Source of the DNA: Microthrix sp041394405
Lineage (GTDB): Bacteria; Actinomycetota; Acidimicrobiia; Acidimicrobiales; Microtrichaceae
Assembly (NCBI GenBank): GCA_041394405.1
Contig: JAWKIF010000007.1
Span: forward strand, 496,001-560,000
Direction of reading: 5' to 3'
Length of the DNA: 64,000 bases
A program made the position numbers and the translations under genes. Below are positions 10,001 to 17,271 of this stretch, in pieces; within the stretch, counting starts at the first letter, position 1, and each line of letters begins with the position of its first letter. The notes beneath the pieces were generated by a model. It did not search any database, was not told the origin of the DNA, and saw nothing but the letters and a program-made list of their open reading frames with translations.

Positions 10001-12929
10001 TGTACCCGGTGGCGTTGCCGTTGAAGTCCTTGTCGGGCTCGACCAGATCGGGAGGCGTGCCGTTGGCCAACGCCGTGGTGCAGGCTGCGTCGTAGGTGGC
10101 CTGTGGCGGCAACACGTCCACCACCCGGGTGTTCTTGGCCGGGCTGGGCTCAGCCAGGGTGGACTGGGCCACCGGGTTGAGGTGCCACACGATGTTGTTG
10201 CCGGCCACCGTGGAGCCGGCCTGGCCGACGTTGGTGGCCGGTTCGACGGTGTTCTTCTCGATGCGCAGCTGCGTGCGCACCAACGTCACCCGGTCGCCGT
10301 CGGTGTGGGTGCTCTCGGGCGAGGCCTCGTAGTTCCGCACGGTCCAGGTAGGGCCCCACTGATCGGAGCGGACCGAACCGAAGTCGGGCAGCACGGTGGC
10401 GGCGGGCACCTCGGTGCCGTCGCGGGGGCCACCGTGAAACAGGTCGCGGGCCTCGAGGGGAACGAGGAACCGGATCGACTGGCCGGGCTGCAGCGCCTTG
10501 GTGCTGGGATCCTTCAGGCGTGCCCGCACGGCGTTGACGCCGTCGATACCGCCGGGCACGTCGGCTGGATCGCTCACCCACTTGTCGCCGGCGATGTCGT
10601 CGCCGCCGCCGCTGTCACCGGCGGTCGGGGTGCGAAGGCCGTAGGTGCTGCCGCCCACGGTGGCCGTGGCGTCGTCGTCGCAGCGGAAGGCCCGGGCGAC
10701 GTCCCAGTTGCCGTCGTAACGACCGGTGCCCGGGTTCACCGAGCCGGTGCTGATCGGAGTGTCGGGACCGAAGTCCATGCTGGCGTATTCGATCTGGTAG
10801 TCGTCGGCGTTGAAGCCCGCCAGGTCGTACGTGCCCATCCAGGCATGCACCCCCGCGGTCGGGGTGCCGGAATACACCACGCCCGGCGCATCCTGTGTGG
10901 TCAGTCGCTGGGTGGTGTTGTCGAACACGTCGCACACCATCGGGTTGGTCAGCGGGGACGTGCCGTTGTTGGTGAAGGGCACATATCCCACGTAGGTGCG
11001 GCCAGGCTCGACGCTGGCGTCTCCGGAGTGGTAGGACGCCTGATCAGGGAAGTACGGGAGTCCGGTGCCCAGGATGTTTGCGGCGTCTCGCGTGTATTTG
11101 CTCCACGATCCGGCGACACGCAACTCGTAGGTGGTAGGCCCGACAACGTTGTTCGAGCGGTTGCCGTTGTCCATGGGAACGGTTTGGGTACCGTCCCAGC
11201 CGGGCTCGAAGCCCGCGCCGTAGTTGGACGTGCCCGAGGCCGACGACGGGTCGAATCCCGTGAACTCGTTGGAGAGCTTCAGTGCCCCGACGCCATTGGA
11301 GTTGTTGTCGTCGGTGGGCTCGATGGCGCGGAACGGGATGAACACCTGCACCCGCTGCTCGATGGCGATGTAGGGGCCGGCGCTCAGGTCGGCGCCGCCG
11401 ATCGTGCGGGTCGGGTAGTCGAGGCCGGAGAAGTCGGCGCCGGTCAGGGTGAAGTTGTACTTGGACGTGGGATCGTTGGCGTCGGTGCGGCTGTAGGCGC
11501 AGCTGCCGGAGTTCTTGATCTGTGCTCCGGCCGGAAACGACGAGTGTGAATAGCCGTACACCATGTCGCTCCAACCCGACGGGTTGGGCTGGCAGTCGGT
11601 GATGTAGTACTCGAACCCGTCGGCCCGCGTGTAGTCCACCTGTCCGGCGCCGGACGGGTTGTTGCGAGTTGCAGTGATGTTGTCGGTGAGGGTGATGGGG
11701 TTGGCCGCGGTAGCCTCCAGCGCCTCGACGCCGGCCCTGCGGTCGGTCTGCACCCGGATGTTGAAGTAGGTGTGGTACCCCGGCTCGGCGCCCTGGCCCA
11801 CGTCGCGCACCGCCACATCGGAGTTGCGAAAGAAGCCCTTGAACAGGTCGTAGCGGGGTGCCGCGGACACGAACGTGGGGCCGACCGGCGGTTCGGCGTC
11901 GCGGACGGCGTTCTCGTCACCCGAGGAGTCGACCGCGTACACCCGCTGCTCGGATGAGAAGCTGGAACCGTTCGCCGACTTGCCGGACACGTCCGCGAAG
12001 GTGGAGAAGCTCACCTGCGCGCCCTCGGAGAAGGCACCCAGGTTGCAGGTGAGGCGAACTGCGCCGGCCACCGGCACGTTCTTCTCGATCTTGGATGCTG
12101 GGGCCGTACCGCCTCCGGCGGCGGGGGTGCAGCGCACCGGCACGCGGGAGAAGTCCACAACTGCCGGCAGGGGGTCGCCGGGCGTCGGCAGCAGGGTCTG
12201 CTCAAACACGACGTTGGACAGGTCGTCCGCACCGGGCGCGAAGTTGTCTGCGGTCACCGACCACACGTACTGCACCTGCTGCTGAGTACGAACCGCGTCA
12301 TTGCCCGGCCCGCAGTCGTCGCCCGGCGAGTGTCCAGGATCGGCGAAGTCGTCACCGGGGCTGGTGCCCGCGCAGTTGCCGTCGGTGTCGAAGGGCGCGG
12401 CGCCGGTCAGCACGCCGGGCCCGAACGGACCCAGATCCAGTTCGGGACGGGGACGGATAGCGCCGTCGACGTTCTCAATGTCGGCGCCCGCATCCAACAC
12501 GATCGGCTCGGTCTGGCCCTGCTCCTCGTTGGTTGGGTTGACGACCAGGTCGTTGTCGGCAGTGACGTCGTCGTCCACCAGGAAGTTGGTCGGCGCCTGG
12601 GCCTTCACCCGGTAGGCGCCGGGGTTCAGGCTCTCAAAGAGGTACCTCCCGTCCGGCCCGGTGGTCACCGGTGCGGGCGGGTTGACCGCTGCGCCGGTGG
12701 AACCGTCAACCAGCGACACCACCACGCCGGCCATCGGCGCCTCATCCGGCCCCCGCAGACCATCAGCGTTCGCATCTCGAAACATCACCCCGGAGATGGC
12801 GGGCGGTACTCCCCCGGAGGCGGCAGTGGCGACGCCGCCACTGGAGAGGGAGAGCACCGACACCAGGAGGGCCAGTACTGAGAAGAACGCCGCCTGGGGC
12901 CGACGCCGGACAAACCTAGAAGTACTCAT
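4014..12929 (-). CDS. Giant sorted surface protein with SdrD-like and DUF11-like repeats
   Basis: This 2971-residue protein starts with a signal peptide (basic RRR, then a hydrophobic run ending near ATAAS). Seven SdrD B-like modules are recognisable by GD.hW.D.NGDG.QD.GE.G calcium-type loops, followed by G.Y.F..L.PG.Y.V: near residues 45, 1268, 1555, 1670, 2096, 2211 and 2325. Between and after them lie about ten copies of a DUF11/DUF7507-type beta domain (ITKVN..G.., V.NTGP..L..V.V.DPL, GT......C). Residues ~120-1260 are a long, less repetitive region with adhesin-like character. The C-terminus has a Pro/Ser/Gly spacer, LSATG at 2938-2942, a hydrophobic helix and an RRRRR tail, a sortase-type anchor. 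It is probably an adhesin or sheath protein. The ATG at 12929 has no strong ribosome-binding site. Confidence 0.88.
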   Translation of the reverse strand: MSTSRFVRRRPQAAFFSVLALLVSVLSLSSGGVATAASGGVPPAISGVMFRDANADGLRGPDEAPMAGVVVSLVDGSTGAAVNPPAPVTTGPDGRYLFESLNPGAYRVKAQAPTNFLVDDDVTADNDLVVNPTNEEQGQTEPIVLDAGADIENVDGAIRPRPELDLGPFGPGVLTGAAPFDTDGNCAGTSPGDDFADPGHSPGDDCGPGNDAVRTQQQVQYVWSVTADNFAPGADDLSNVVFEQTLLPTPGDPLPAVVDFSRVPVRCTPAAGGGTAPASKIEKNVPVAGAVRLTCNLGAFSEGAQVSFSTFADVSGKSANGSSFSSEQRVYAVDSSGDENAVRDAEPPVGPTFVSAAPRYDLFKGFFRNSDVAVRDVGQGAEPGYHTYFNIRVQTDRRAGVEALEATAANPITLTDNITATRNNPSGAGQVDYTRADGFEYYITDCQPNPSGWSDMVYGYSHSSFPAGAQIKNSGSCAYSRTDANDPTSKYNFTLTGADFSGLDYPTRTIGGADLSAGPYIAIEQRVQVFIPFRAIEPTDDNNSNGVGALKLSNEFTGFDPSSASGTSNYGAGFEPGWDGTQTVPMDNGNRSNNVVGPTTYELRVAGSWSKYTRDAANILGTGLPYFPDQASYHSGDASVEPGRTYVGYVPFTNNGTSPLTNPMVCDVFDNTTQRLTTQDAPGVVYSGTPTAGVHAWMGTYDLAGFNADDYQIEYASMDFGPDTPISTGSVNPGTGRYDGNWDVARAFRCDDDATATVGGSTYGLRTPTAGDSGGGDDIAGDKWVSDPADVPGGIDGVNAVRARLKDPSTKALQPGQSIRFLVPLEARDLFHGGPRDGTEVPAATVLPDFGSVRSDQWGPTWTVRNYEASPESTHTDGDRVTLVRTQLRIEKNTVEPATNVGQAGSTVAGNNIVWHLNPVAQSTLAEPSPAKNTRVVDVLPPQATYDAACTTALANGTPPDLVEPDKDFNGNATGYTRLTWFFGDVQPNHADPNRDLRELYFCTNTDALAPDGTAVVNRSQVRADNVPTSASTQDDDHTITLEQTGSIQLSKKVDRTLDNRNEDQHYTLSWANFAASFTIDKPTIIDVFSYDDDAADRHDGFGSLSSRDPESDFHGAFTLDAAPTVTWLDGSTAGSGDPSPTLGHWEYTADPPWTVDYNPDVNTSKWCTESGGSFLPVAGPPTGCPGSFEDVTAVKFVSNYDLATDGNPRQGMKVDYTMNAGDPGDPSGPESNAAGDLYTNRFTLDSTSLPPEQFLRSNNVSVRVAAYAIGDLAFADVNGDGKYDAADGDHGVPGGVRVELYDASGDQVESTTTDANGRWFFDKLSSGDYTVKIPASMFASGGPLEGWTRSTSPKAPNDDKNEDTDHSTFADSVEQGAVSTHTVTLSATPPGPGEQPKGDEPLGDNVTGKPLVAGDDFSNLTVDLALVPPAKIGIVTQACTQADLSTCDENNDAHWGETTRVPEGTDVPWRITVTNTGGSTLTNVAVTDALVASCGDPAIGTLKPGESHVITCQSDDVTDDLTNLAKVTGTTTTGGTVRAEDPASVETYIPPGSLGDFIWNDLNGDGIQDKGEAGVEGATVALLNSVGQVVATQLTEADGAYLFENLAPGKYRIVVTPPAGYELSPRAQGGDIARDSDVSPTSGSSAVVTLAPGEDRTDLDAGMFQAVSVGDRIWTDLNGDGTQNFGETGIQGVTVELLDATGKVIDSDVTDSNGNYLFEHLVAGGYTVRVNDATLPSGLTQTFDPDTTVDGTHTRTIGAGTNPRDVDFGYIPVGDIDITKVNTTGPVIEDGGSVSYDIIVTNTGPTTLSDVTVTDKLAPGCARSLGTLPSGQTTRYSCTVNNVKKGFVNTASVEGTPPAGPKVDDTDDEEVKVTSIDLVKTATNSPIPKGGEATFEISVTNTGDVELTNLELIDVLAPDCDRTFATLGVGANETFECSLADVGDDFTNVATVMAETADGPNVADTDDAAVKVLIPGIAIDKEVCALPGGCEADGAGWAENASLASGSDVAWRLTVTNTGELDLAEVTITDALAADCDAAIGDLAKGDHQVLTCTSGAVTEGFTNTAKVSGKGPVGPPVTDQDTAAVGTFIPPASLGDRVWNDVNGNGILDPGESGVKGITVVLTDLLGNPLDTTVTDDDGFYSFTDLTPGTYRVEFRDLPEGFSFTLAKQGGDAAVDSDANVDTGRAGPITLAPAEDRTDVDAGIIAYGSIGDKVWLDRDGDGIQDDGEPGLSDITVKLLNAAGDEVDSTLTGANGGYRFDGLVPGEYTVVFSGLPGDHRLAPHGSGSDDAVDSDADRETGRTAPITLGPGEQRADIDAGVVPLGSIGDRVWTDLNGDGVQSPGEPGLDGITVKLFNAAGDEVGTTTTDHGAYLFEGLDPGEYTVRIITDSLPSGHTQTGDPDDETNHETTVKLGSDEDHDTADFGYIPAGSIDITKVNATGAIVKPGTDVTYEIMVTNTGPITLTNVTVTDPLVAKCDKGIGTLAAGQQHSYTCTAAGVDPGFINTADVAGTPPVGEPVTDTDDEEVKVASVSIDKSTEDSPVAAGGPVKFTIVVTNTGDVALNDVKVADPLAEACDVAVDSLGVGEQHTYDCTMDAPEADFVNVATVTADPEPIPGGGEPPQVTDTDDAPVDVLRPGIDITKQVCEDPEGCDAAEAEGWVETTTVKPGSRVVWRIVVTNTGETPLTDVVVNDPKVGDCDTEVGDLAPQESATVTCSTRELDDSLVNVATAVGTPPFGENVTAEDDATANAGPELSITKTVEADEVTAGDTIRYTLKVANAGPGDATDVVITDTLGAGLRYEAQVAPEGSPDRYDPDTNTVTWKLAKLAAGEDTSITYEVSVVETEAGKQLVNNASVKAAQAEATVSNNTDERSVLTVDPPDDSPDPLEPGAPDTSGGSSGGANGQATGSGVPDRLPQADTVPSQPRGEASLPTRLSATGATLAPYLALAFGLVLMGFGLKRSSRRRRR

Positions 12930-13180
12930 GAGGGGTTCCAGTTCTCTGCGGGTGTACGCAATCCATCGGCCACCGGCGCCTCCGCTTGAGTCGTGAGGTC
13001 AGCGGGACCTAGTGCAGTGGGCGACATCGCTCAACCACGCATGTGGGCCCACTGGACTGGGCGCACCGCCATGGGGTTCTCCACAGCCCTGGCTGGGAAT
13101 CCGGCCCAAGGGGCCCTCGATGAGCAACACCTCCACTACGCTCCAGGCGTCACTGGCGCTGCGTTATCCAGGAGAAGTTG

Positions 13181-14893
13181 ATGAGTCAATGCTCGTTCAC
13201 CCCAAGGGTTGGGCGGGTTCTGCTGTGCGCAGCCACCGCCGTGCTGATCTGCCTCACGGCAGTGGGGACCAACCAGCCGGCAGCAGGAGCTCAAGGGACT
13301 CAGGCGTGGGATGCGTTCGGCCAAGTGTCGGGAACCAACGGCGCGGAGTACTTGGCCGACAGCGACGGGCGGGCCCTGCAGTTTCGGGGCGTCAACATCA
13401 AGACCACCGACCCGCTCAACGCCGCCCGCGAAGAGGTTCTGGACGCCATCGCAGCGCGTGGCTTCAACCTCATTCGGCTGTCCATCTACTGGCACCAGTT
13501 CGAACCCGAGAACGACAGCTACGACCAGGACTATCTCGACGACATCGGCCAGGTGCTCACGTGGGCAGAGGAGCGCGGCATCTGGGTCACCCTCGACTTC
13601 CACCAGGACGTGTTCGGGCCGGCATTCGGCGACGCCGGAATCCCCGAGTGGGCAACGAACGACGGCGGGCTGCCCTTTGAGGACACCGGCAGCTTCCTCA
13701 CCAACTACCTGCAGCCGGGCGTTCAGGAGGCGTGGGAGAACCTCTACGAGGACCCCTTCATTCGCGCCGCCCAGGCCGAGGCGTGGCGCCACGTGGCAGC
13801 GGAGTACGTCGATCACCCCAACGTGCTGGGCTACGACCTGCTGAACGAACCGTTCGGAAAGATGCGGCCGGGCGAGGACCTGTTCAGCGCCGCAGCAAGG
13901 GTGGAGCGCGAGCAGCTCACGCCCATGTACCAGCGCCTCACCGATGCCATCCGCACGGTGGACGAGCGCAGTTGGATGTTCATCGAGGCGCCCAACCTGG
14001 CCTCCCTCGGCATCGCGACCTCGCTTGGCCGCGTCGACGACGAGCGGGTGGTCTTCTTCCCGCACATGTACAACACCGACATCGAGACCGAGATCTACAA
14101 CGGCGACGGCGACCCCAGCGGATACAACCCCGAGTTCTTTGCCAACTGGGCCAAGGCCATCACCACCTATACGGACAAGTACCCGGTGCCCATGATGGTG
14201 GGCGAGTGGGGTGTCCCCACGCCCTATCCCACGCTGGACACCTTCATCGCCGAGGCCTTGGCCACGCTGGAGGACACCACGTCCGGATGGACCTGGTTCA
14301 CCGGCTGCTTCGGTGGCGGCTACTGCACCTTCGACGAGAACGGTGACGACCGCGAACAGGTCGAGCAGATCGTGCAGCCCTACGCACGCGCCATCGCCGG
14401 CCTTCCCGAGGCACACACCTTCGATCCAAGCACCGGCACGCTGCGGTTGGCCTACGTCGACGGCCCCTCCATGGGCGCCACCGAACTGGTCGTGCCCGCG
14501 GACAAGGTGTACCCCGACGGCTGGCGGGTGGACGTCGACGACCAGACCGTGCCGATGGGCCCTGCCGCGCTCACCGAAGGCGGAGCCCGAACGGCGTCGG
14601 TTCGCACAATGGCCAACGCCGAGGCTTCGGGGGAGGAGGCGCTCCCGGGCCTGGACATCATCTCGGTGGAAGTGCCCCAAGACGGCGGCACCCACACGGT
14701 CTGTCTCAAGCCCGCGGACTCCGAGGTGGACTGCGACCCGCCCCCTGATCCCAGCGACCCGGGCGATCCCAGCGACCCGCCCTCCAGCTTGGACGATTCT
14801 CCCTCGTCCGGTGACGACCCACCGTCCACCGGCGACGGCGTGCCGATCAGCGGCCAGGGCGCTGCGCCCCTGTCACCCAAGTTCACCGGCTGA
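13181..14893 (+). CDS. Secreted glycoside hydrolase family 5 (endoglycoceramidase/cellulase-like)
   Basis: The 570-residue product has an N-terminal signal peptide (hydrophobic VLLCAATAVLICLTAVG) and a GH5 TIM barrel. FRGVNIK near residue 70 opens the barrel, HQDVFGP is typical of endoglycoceramidase-like members, LLNEPFGK supplies the acid/base Glu (about residue 223), and VGEWGVP supplies the nucleophile Glu (about 342). A C-terminal beta-sandwich-like region is followed by a Ser/Asp/Pro-rich tail with DPSDPGDPSDP repeats and no visible anchor. The ATG at 13181 follows AGGAGAAG with good spacing, so I prefer it over the TTG one codon earlier. It is divergent from the giant surface protein gene and shares the 251-bp upstream region. 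Sphingolipid-type versus beta-glucan substrate cannot be decided from sequence. Confidence 0.88.
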   Translation: MSQCSFTPRVGRVLLCAATAVLICLTAVGTNQPAAGAQGTQAWDAFGQVSGTNGAEYLADSDGRALQFRGVNIKTTDPLNAAREEVLDAIAARGFNLIRLSIYWHQFEPENDSYDQDYLDDIGQVLTWAEERGIWVTLDFHQDVFGPAFGDAGIPEWATNDGGLPFEDTGSFLTNYLQPGVQEAWENLYEDPFIRAAQAEAWRHVAAEYVDHPNVLGYDLLNEPFGKMRPGEDLFSAAARVEREQLTPMYQRLTDAIRTVDERSWMFIEAPNLASLGIATSLGRVDDERVVFFPHMYNTDIETEIYNGDGDPSGYNPEFFANWAKAITTYTDKYPVPMMVGEWGVPTPYPTLDTFIAEALATLEDTTSGWTWFTGCFGGGYCTFDENGDDREQVEQIVQPYARAIAGLPEAHTFDPSTGTLRLAYVDGPSMGATELVVPADKVYPDGWRVDVDDQTVPMGPAALTEGGARTASVRTMANAEASGEEALPGLDIISVEVPQDGGTHTVCLKPADSEVDCDPPPDPSDPGDPSDPPSSLDDSPSSGDDPPSTGDGVPISGQGAAPLSPKFTG

Positions 14894-14953
14894 CCCGCCG
14901 GCGCAATCGACTACCGCGGCGCCGACGGCGTGCCCTACTATCGCGGCCACTTG

Positions 14954-15027
14954 GTGGGCGTAGCTCAGTTGGTTAGAGCGCCAGGTTGTGATCCTGGAGG
15001 CCGGGGGTTCGAGACCCCTCGCTCACC
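14954..15027 (+). tRNA. tRNA-His (anticodon GTG)
   Basis: The cloverleaf has acceptor GTGGGCG/CGCTCAC with an extra 5' G at 14954 opposite the discriminator C, the hallmark of histidine tRNA. The anticodon loop TTGTGAT is flanked by CCAGG/CCTGG. The T-arm is GGGGGTTCGAGACCCCT. The 3' CCA is encoded (15028-15030), unlike the other tRNAs here. Confidence 0.96.
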
Positions 15028-15034
15028 CCACTTG

Positions 15035-15068
15035 CCGACCGTCCGGCCCGCTCGGGCCGGACGGTCGG
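15035..15068 (+). terminator. 15-bp perfect hairpin after tRNA-His
   Basis: Bases 15035-15049 pair perfectly with 15054-15068 around the loop gctc. The hairpin begins 5 nt after the encoded CCA of tRNA-His and has no T-run. It is probably the terminator or 3' processing signal of that tRNA transcript. Confidence 0.7.
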
Positions 15069-15147
15069 GCCGCGTGCGGGCACCTCGGTCCGGGGCGGCA
15101 ATGGCGTTGGTGGACGCCCGAGCAGCGGCGGTATGCTGAGTGACCTT

Positions 15148-15221
15148 GCGCCTCTAGCTCAATTGGTTAGAGCGTCGGACTCTTAATCCGTAGGTTCTGG
15201 GTTCGAGTCCCAGGGGGCGTA
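15148..15221 (+). tRNA. tRNA-Lys (anticodon CTT)
   Basis: The 74 bases fold with acceptor GCGCCTC/GGGGCGT (the first pair is G-T), discriminator A, a D-arm with GCTC/GAGC, anticodon loop CTCTTAA, and the T-arm CTGGGTTCGAGTCCCAG. The anticodon CTT reads AAG. CCA is not encoded. Confidence 0.95.
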
Positions 15222-15227
15222 CAGATT

Positions 15228-15271
15228 CGAAACCCCGGGTGAGCCCGTTTGTGGGCGAGCCCGGGGTTTCG
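15228..15271 (+). terminator. Hairpin after tRNA-Lys
   Basis: CGAAACCCCGGG (15228-15239) pairs perfectly with CCCGGGGTTTCG (15260-15271), and an inner GCCC/GGGC pairing extends the stem. It starts 7 nt after the tRNA-Lys discriminator base. The A-rich base of the 5' arm gives a TTTC on the 3' arm, so this is a plausible intrinsic terminator in both directions. Confidence 0.7.
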
Positions 15272-15416
15272 TCGCTTCACCCCGTAGTGGGGACAGCTGG
15301 CGGGGCCATGACCCTGGGATCGGTCCCCGCTACGGCCCGACCCTCGGCCGAAGCTGCCCATCCGGTAGTTCGGGCCCACGTACCGAAGTCTCGGTAGCTG
15401 GCGACCGAAGCGACCG

Positions 15417-16259
15417 TCAGGAGCTGCGGATCTCCACCTCGTCGCCCGATCGAATCCGGCCGGGCGTGAGCACGCTGGCGTACCAGCGACTTCGGCCGGG
15501 GCTGCGATCGTGTCCCAAACGCTGATGATCGCCGTCGGAGAACCACCTGCTGTTCTTGGTGCACGGCACCGCCGGGGCCGAGAGGCGAGCGGTCACGTCG
15601 CCAATCTGCATGAGCAGGCCCGCCCGCAACGCCGCCCAGTCCAGCCCGGCCAAACTGAGGTTCTCACCCGCCGCTCCGGGAGCGATGGGGTGGCCCTCGG
15701 CCGCGAAGCCGGCCACCACCTCGGCCGACCACACACACAGCGCCTGCCACGGCCGGCCGTGATGCTCACGCGCCGCCTGACGGTCGCCGACCACTCCACC
15801 CAGGTCGACGTCGGCGATTGGAATGCTCGGCTTGGGCACACCCCCGTCGCTGGCGTGTATCGATGCCACCGTGCCCGACATGGGCGCCACCACATCGCCC
15901 AGGCGATGGCGAATGCGAGCCAGGTCGGTGAGGTGGTGCATCAGGTCGTGGCAGGTGTGGCGCACCAACCACTCCAACGAGATCACGTCGCCGCCGACGG
16001 TCATCGTGCCCGCCCAGGGGGCATCGTCGAGCGAACGCAGGTAGGCGCCGTAGGTCGCCCCGTGCCGGTCGAGGTCCGCCAACACCGCTAGGGCGTCCAA
16101 GTGCGGCACCTCGGAGGACATCGATGCATCCGGGAACCTCCCCAGGTCGGTGCCCGGCGACTCGGCGATCAGCATCGCTCCGGCGTTGTGGATGGCCGTC
16201 ACCTCGTCGATGTGGGCCAGGTACTCCACGATCGACCACGTGTCGGCGTCCGGGCGCAC
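15417..16259 (-). CDS. DinB-like plus MOSC domain protein
   Basis: The N-terminal half is a DinB/damage-inducible-type four-helix domain (WSIVEYLAHIDEV, HTCHDLMHHLTDLARIR with metal-ligand-like His). The C-terminal half is a MOSC domain, as in molybdenum cofactor sulfurases (GENLSLAGLDW, RLSAPAVPC with the conserved Cys, WYASVLTPG.I..GD). MOSC domains bind or transfer sulfur; the DinB part may bind a metal or thiol. The GTG at 16259 is the first usable start codon, but the reading frame stays open upstream to about 16525. It encodes a further conserved-looking segment including CRECGFD and a DinB first helix, so the true protein is probably at least 43 residues longer. The start problem is described in the findings. 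Confidence 0.75.
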   Translation of the reverse strand: MRPDADTWSIVEYLAHIDEVTAIHNAGAMLIAESPGTDLGRFPDASMSSEVPHLDALAVLADLDRHGATYGAYLRSLDDAPWAGTMTVGGDVISLEWLVRHTCHDLMHHLTDLARIRHRLGDVVAPMSGTVASIHASDGGVPKPSIPIADVDLGGVVGDRQAAREHHGRPWQALCVWSAEVVAGFAAEGHPIAPGAAGENLSLAGLDWAALRAGLLMQIGDVTARLSAPAVPCTKNSRWFSDGDHQRLGHDRSPGRSRWYASVLTPGRIRSGDEVEIRSS

Positions 16260-16647
16260 GCGCCACAGGTCCTCGGGCAGCGCATCGACGGCCAGGCGGG
16301 CCAGCGAGGCCGACCGCTCGATGGTGCGGATGGCGTCGGGCAGTGCCCACCTGGTCGAGTCGAACCCGCACTCGCGGCAGGTCTCAATCGCGGAGGCGCC
16401 GTCCTCGGTGTTCCCATGCTGCCCGTCGATGACTCCACGGTATCTCGCCGCCCCGTCCAGCCCGGGCGGCGATGAGTCGGTTGTCGTCTCGCCGCAGGCT
16501 GGGGTTCACAAGCCTGGCCAACAGGCGTAGCGTTCGTGCCAGGGAGCCACCGAGACATGCGGACCTCGGGTTGGACAGTGACGGGGCCCGCCACCGCACC
16601 AACGCCCGCGCCGAACCACGGCCGGCCAGCGCCAAGGAGGCCACCCC

Positions 16648-17160
16648 ATGCCTGATCCGCTCAACAGACGCCGCCCGCGTCGCCGGGCTCGACGCACCCT
16701 TGCCGTCATCGGGCTGGCCATGGTGATGGTGGCTGCGACCGGCTGTTTCGGCCTGGACCCCCAAAGCGGAGCCGGAAACGGCTTCGCCTACATCACCGCC
16801 GTGCGAGGCGGCGCGTCGGGGGGCTACGACCGGGTGGTCATCGATTTTGCCAGCGCCAAATTGCCGGATTGGAAGGTGCAACTGGACGCACCACCGTTCA
16901 CCGCCGATGGAAGCGGCAACGCGGTGGCCGTCAGCGGTCACGCCTACGTCAGCGTCAAGATGACCAATGCCGATGCCCATACCTTCTACTCCGGCCCCTA
17001 CCGGTTCAGCCCGCCCGGCACACCCAACGTCACCGAGGTGGTGCGCATCAGCGACTTCGAGGGCCAGGTGAACTACGTCATCGGCCTGAACGACCTCCGG
17101 AGGTTTCAGGTCACGGTGCTGAAGTCGCCGTCTCGATTGGTCATCGACGTTCAGCGCTAG
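16648..17160 (+). CDS. AMIN-like domain lipoprotein
   Basis: The 170-residue protein begins with an Arg-rich stretch, a hydrophobic segment and the lipobox-like VAATGC. The rest resembles the small beta-rich AMIN-like domain found in actinobacterial lipoproteins: FAYITAVRGG at the start, YDRVVIDF, and FQVTVLKSPSRLVIDVQR as the last strand. Such domains are thought to bind cell-wall or envelope partners, but no enzyme activity is implied. AAGGAGG lies 8-9 nt before the ATG. It stands alone, about 110 nt before the peptide/JmjC operon, and could share its read-through transcription. Confidence 0.75.
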   Translation: MPDPLNRRRPRRRARRTLAVIGLAMVMVAATGCFGLDPQSGAGNGFAYITAVRGGASGGYDRVVIDFASAKLPDWKVQLDAPPFTADGSGNAVAVSGHAYVSVKMTNADAHTFYSGPYRFSPPGTPNVTEVVRISDFEGQVNYVIGLNDLRRFQVTVLKSPSRLVIDVQR

Positions 17161-17182
17161 CTCTCGCCACGAGCGGACACGG

Positions 17183-17245
17183 TCGTTGGGTCGGCCCTGT
17201 TTGTTGGCTGGCCCTGTCGTTTGGCCGACCCCGTCGTTTCGGGGG
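17183..17245 (+). repeat. 17-nt degenerate tandem repeat array in a promoter region
   Basis: Three full units of 17 nt (17183-17199, 17200-17216, 17217-17233) and a partial fourth follow one another with the pattern T(C/T)GTT(G/T)GG(T/C)(C/T)G(G/A)CCC(T/C)G. The array lies immediately upstream of the -10-like TAGCTT of the Asp/Gly-rich peptide gene and covers the place where a -35 would sit, so it could be a multi-site operator. Confidence 0.6.
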
Positions 17246-17258
17246 ATCAGCCATGGGG

Positions 17259-17264
17259 TAGCTT
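17259..17264 (+). promoter_or_regulatory. Candidate -10 box (TAGCTT) of the peptide/JmjC operon
   Basis: TAGCTT ends 7 nt before the ATG at 17272 with no ribosome-binding site between, which predicts a leaderless transcript for the three-gene operon. Confidence 0.5.
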
Positions 17265-17271
17265 CCGGACC

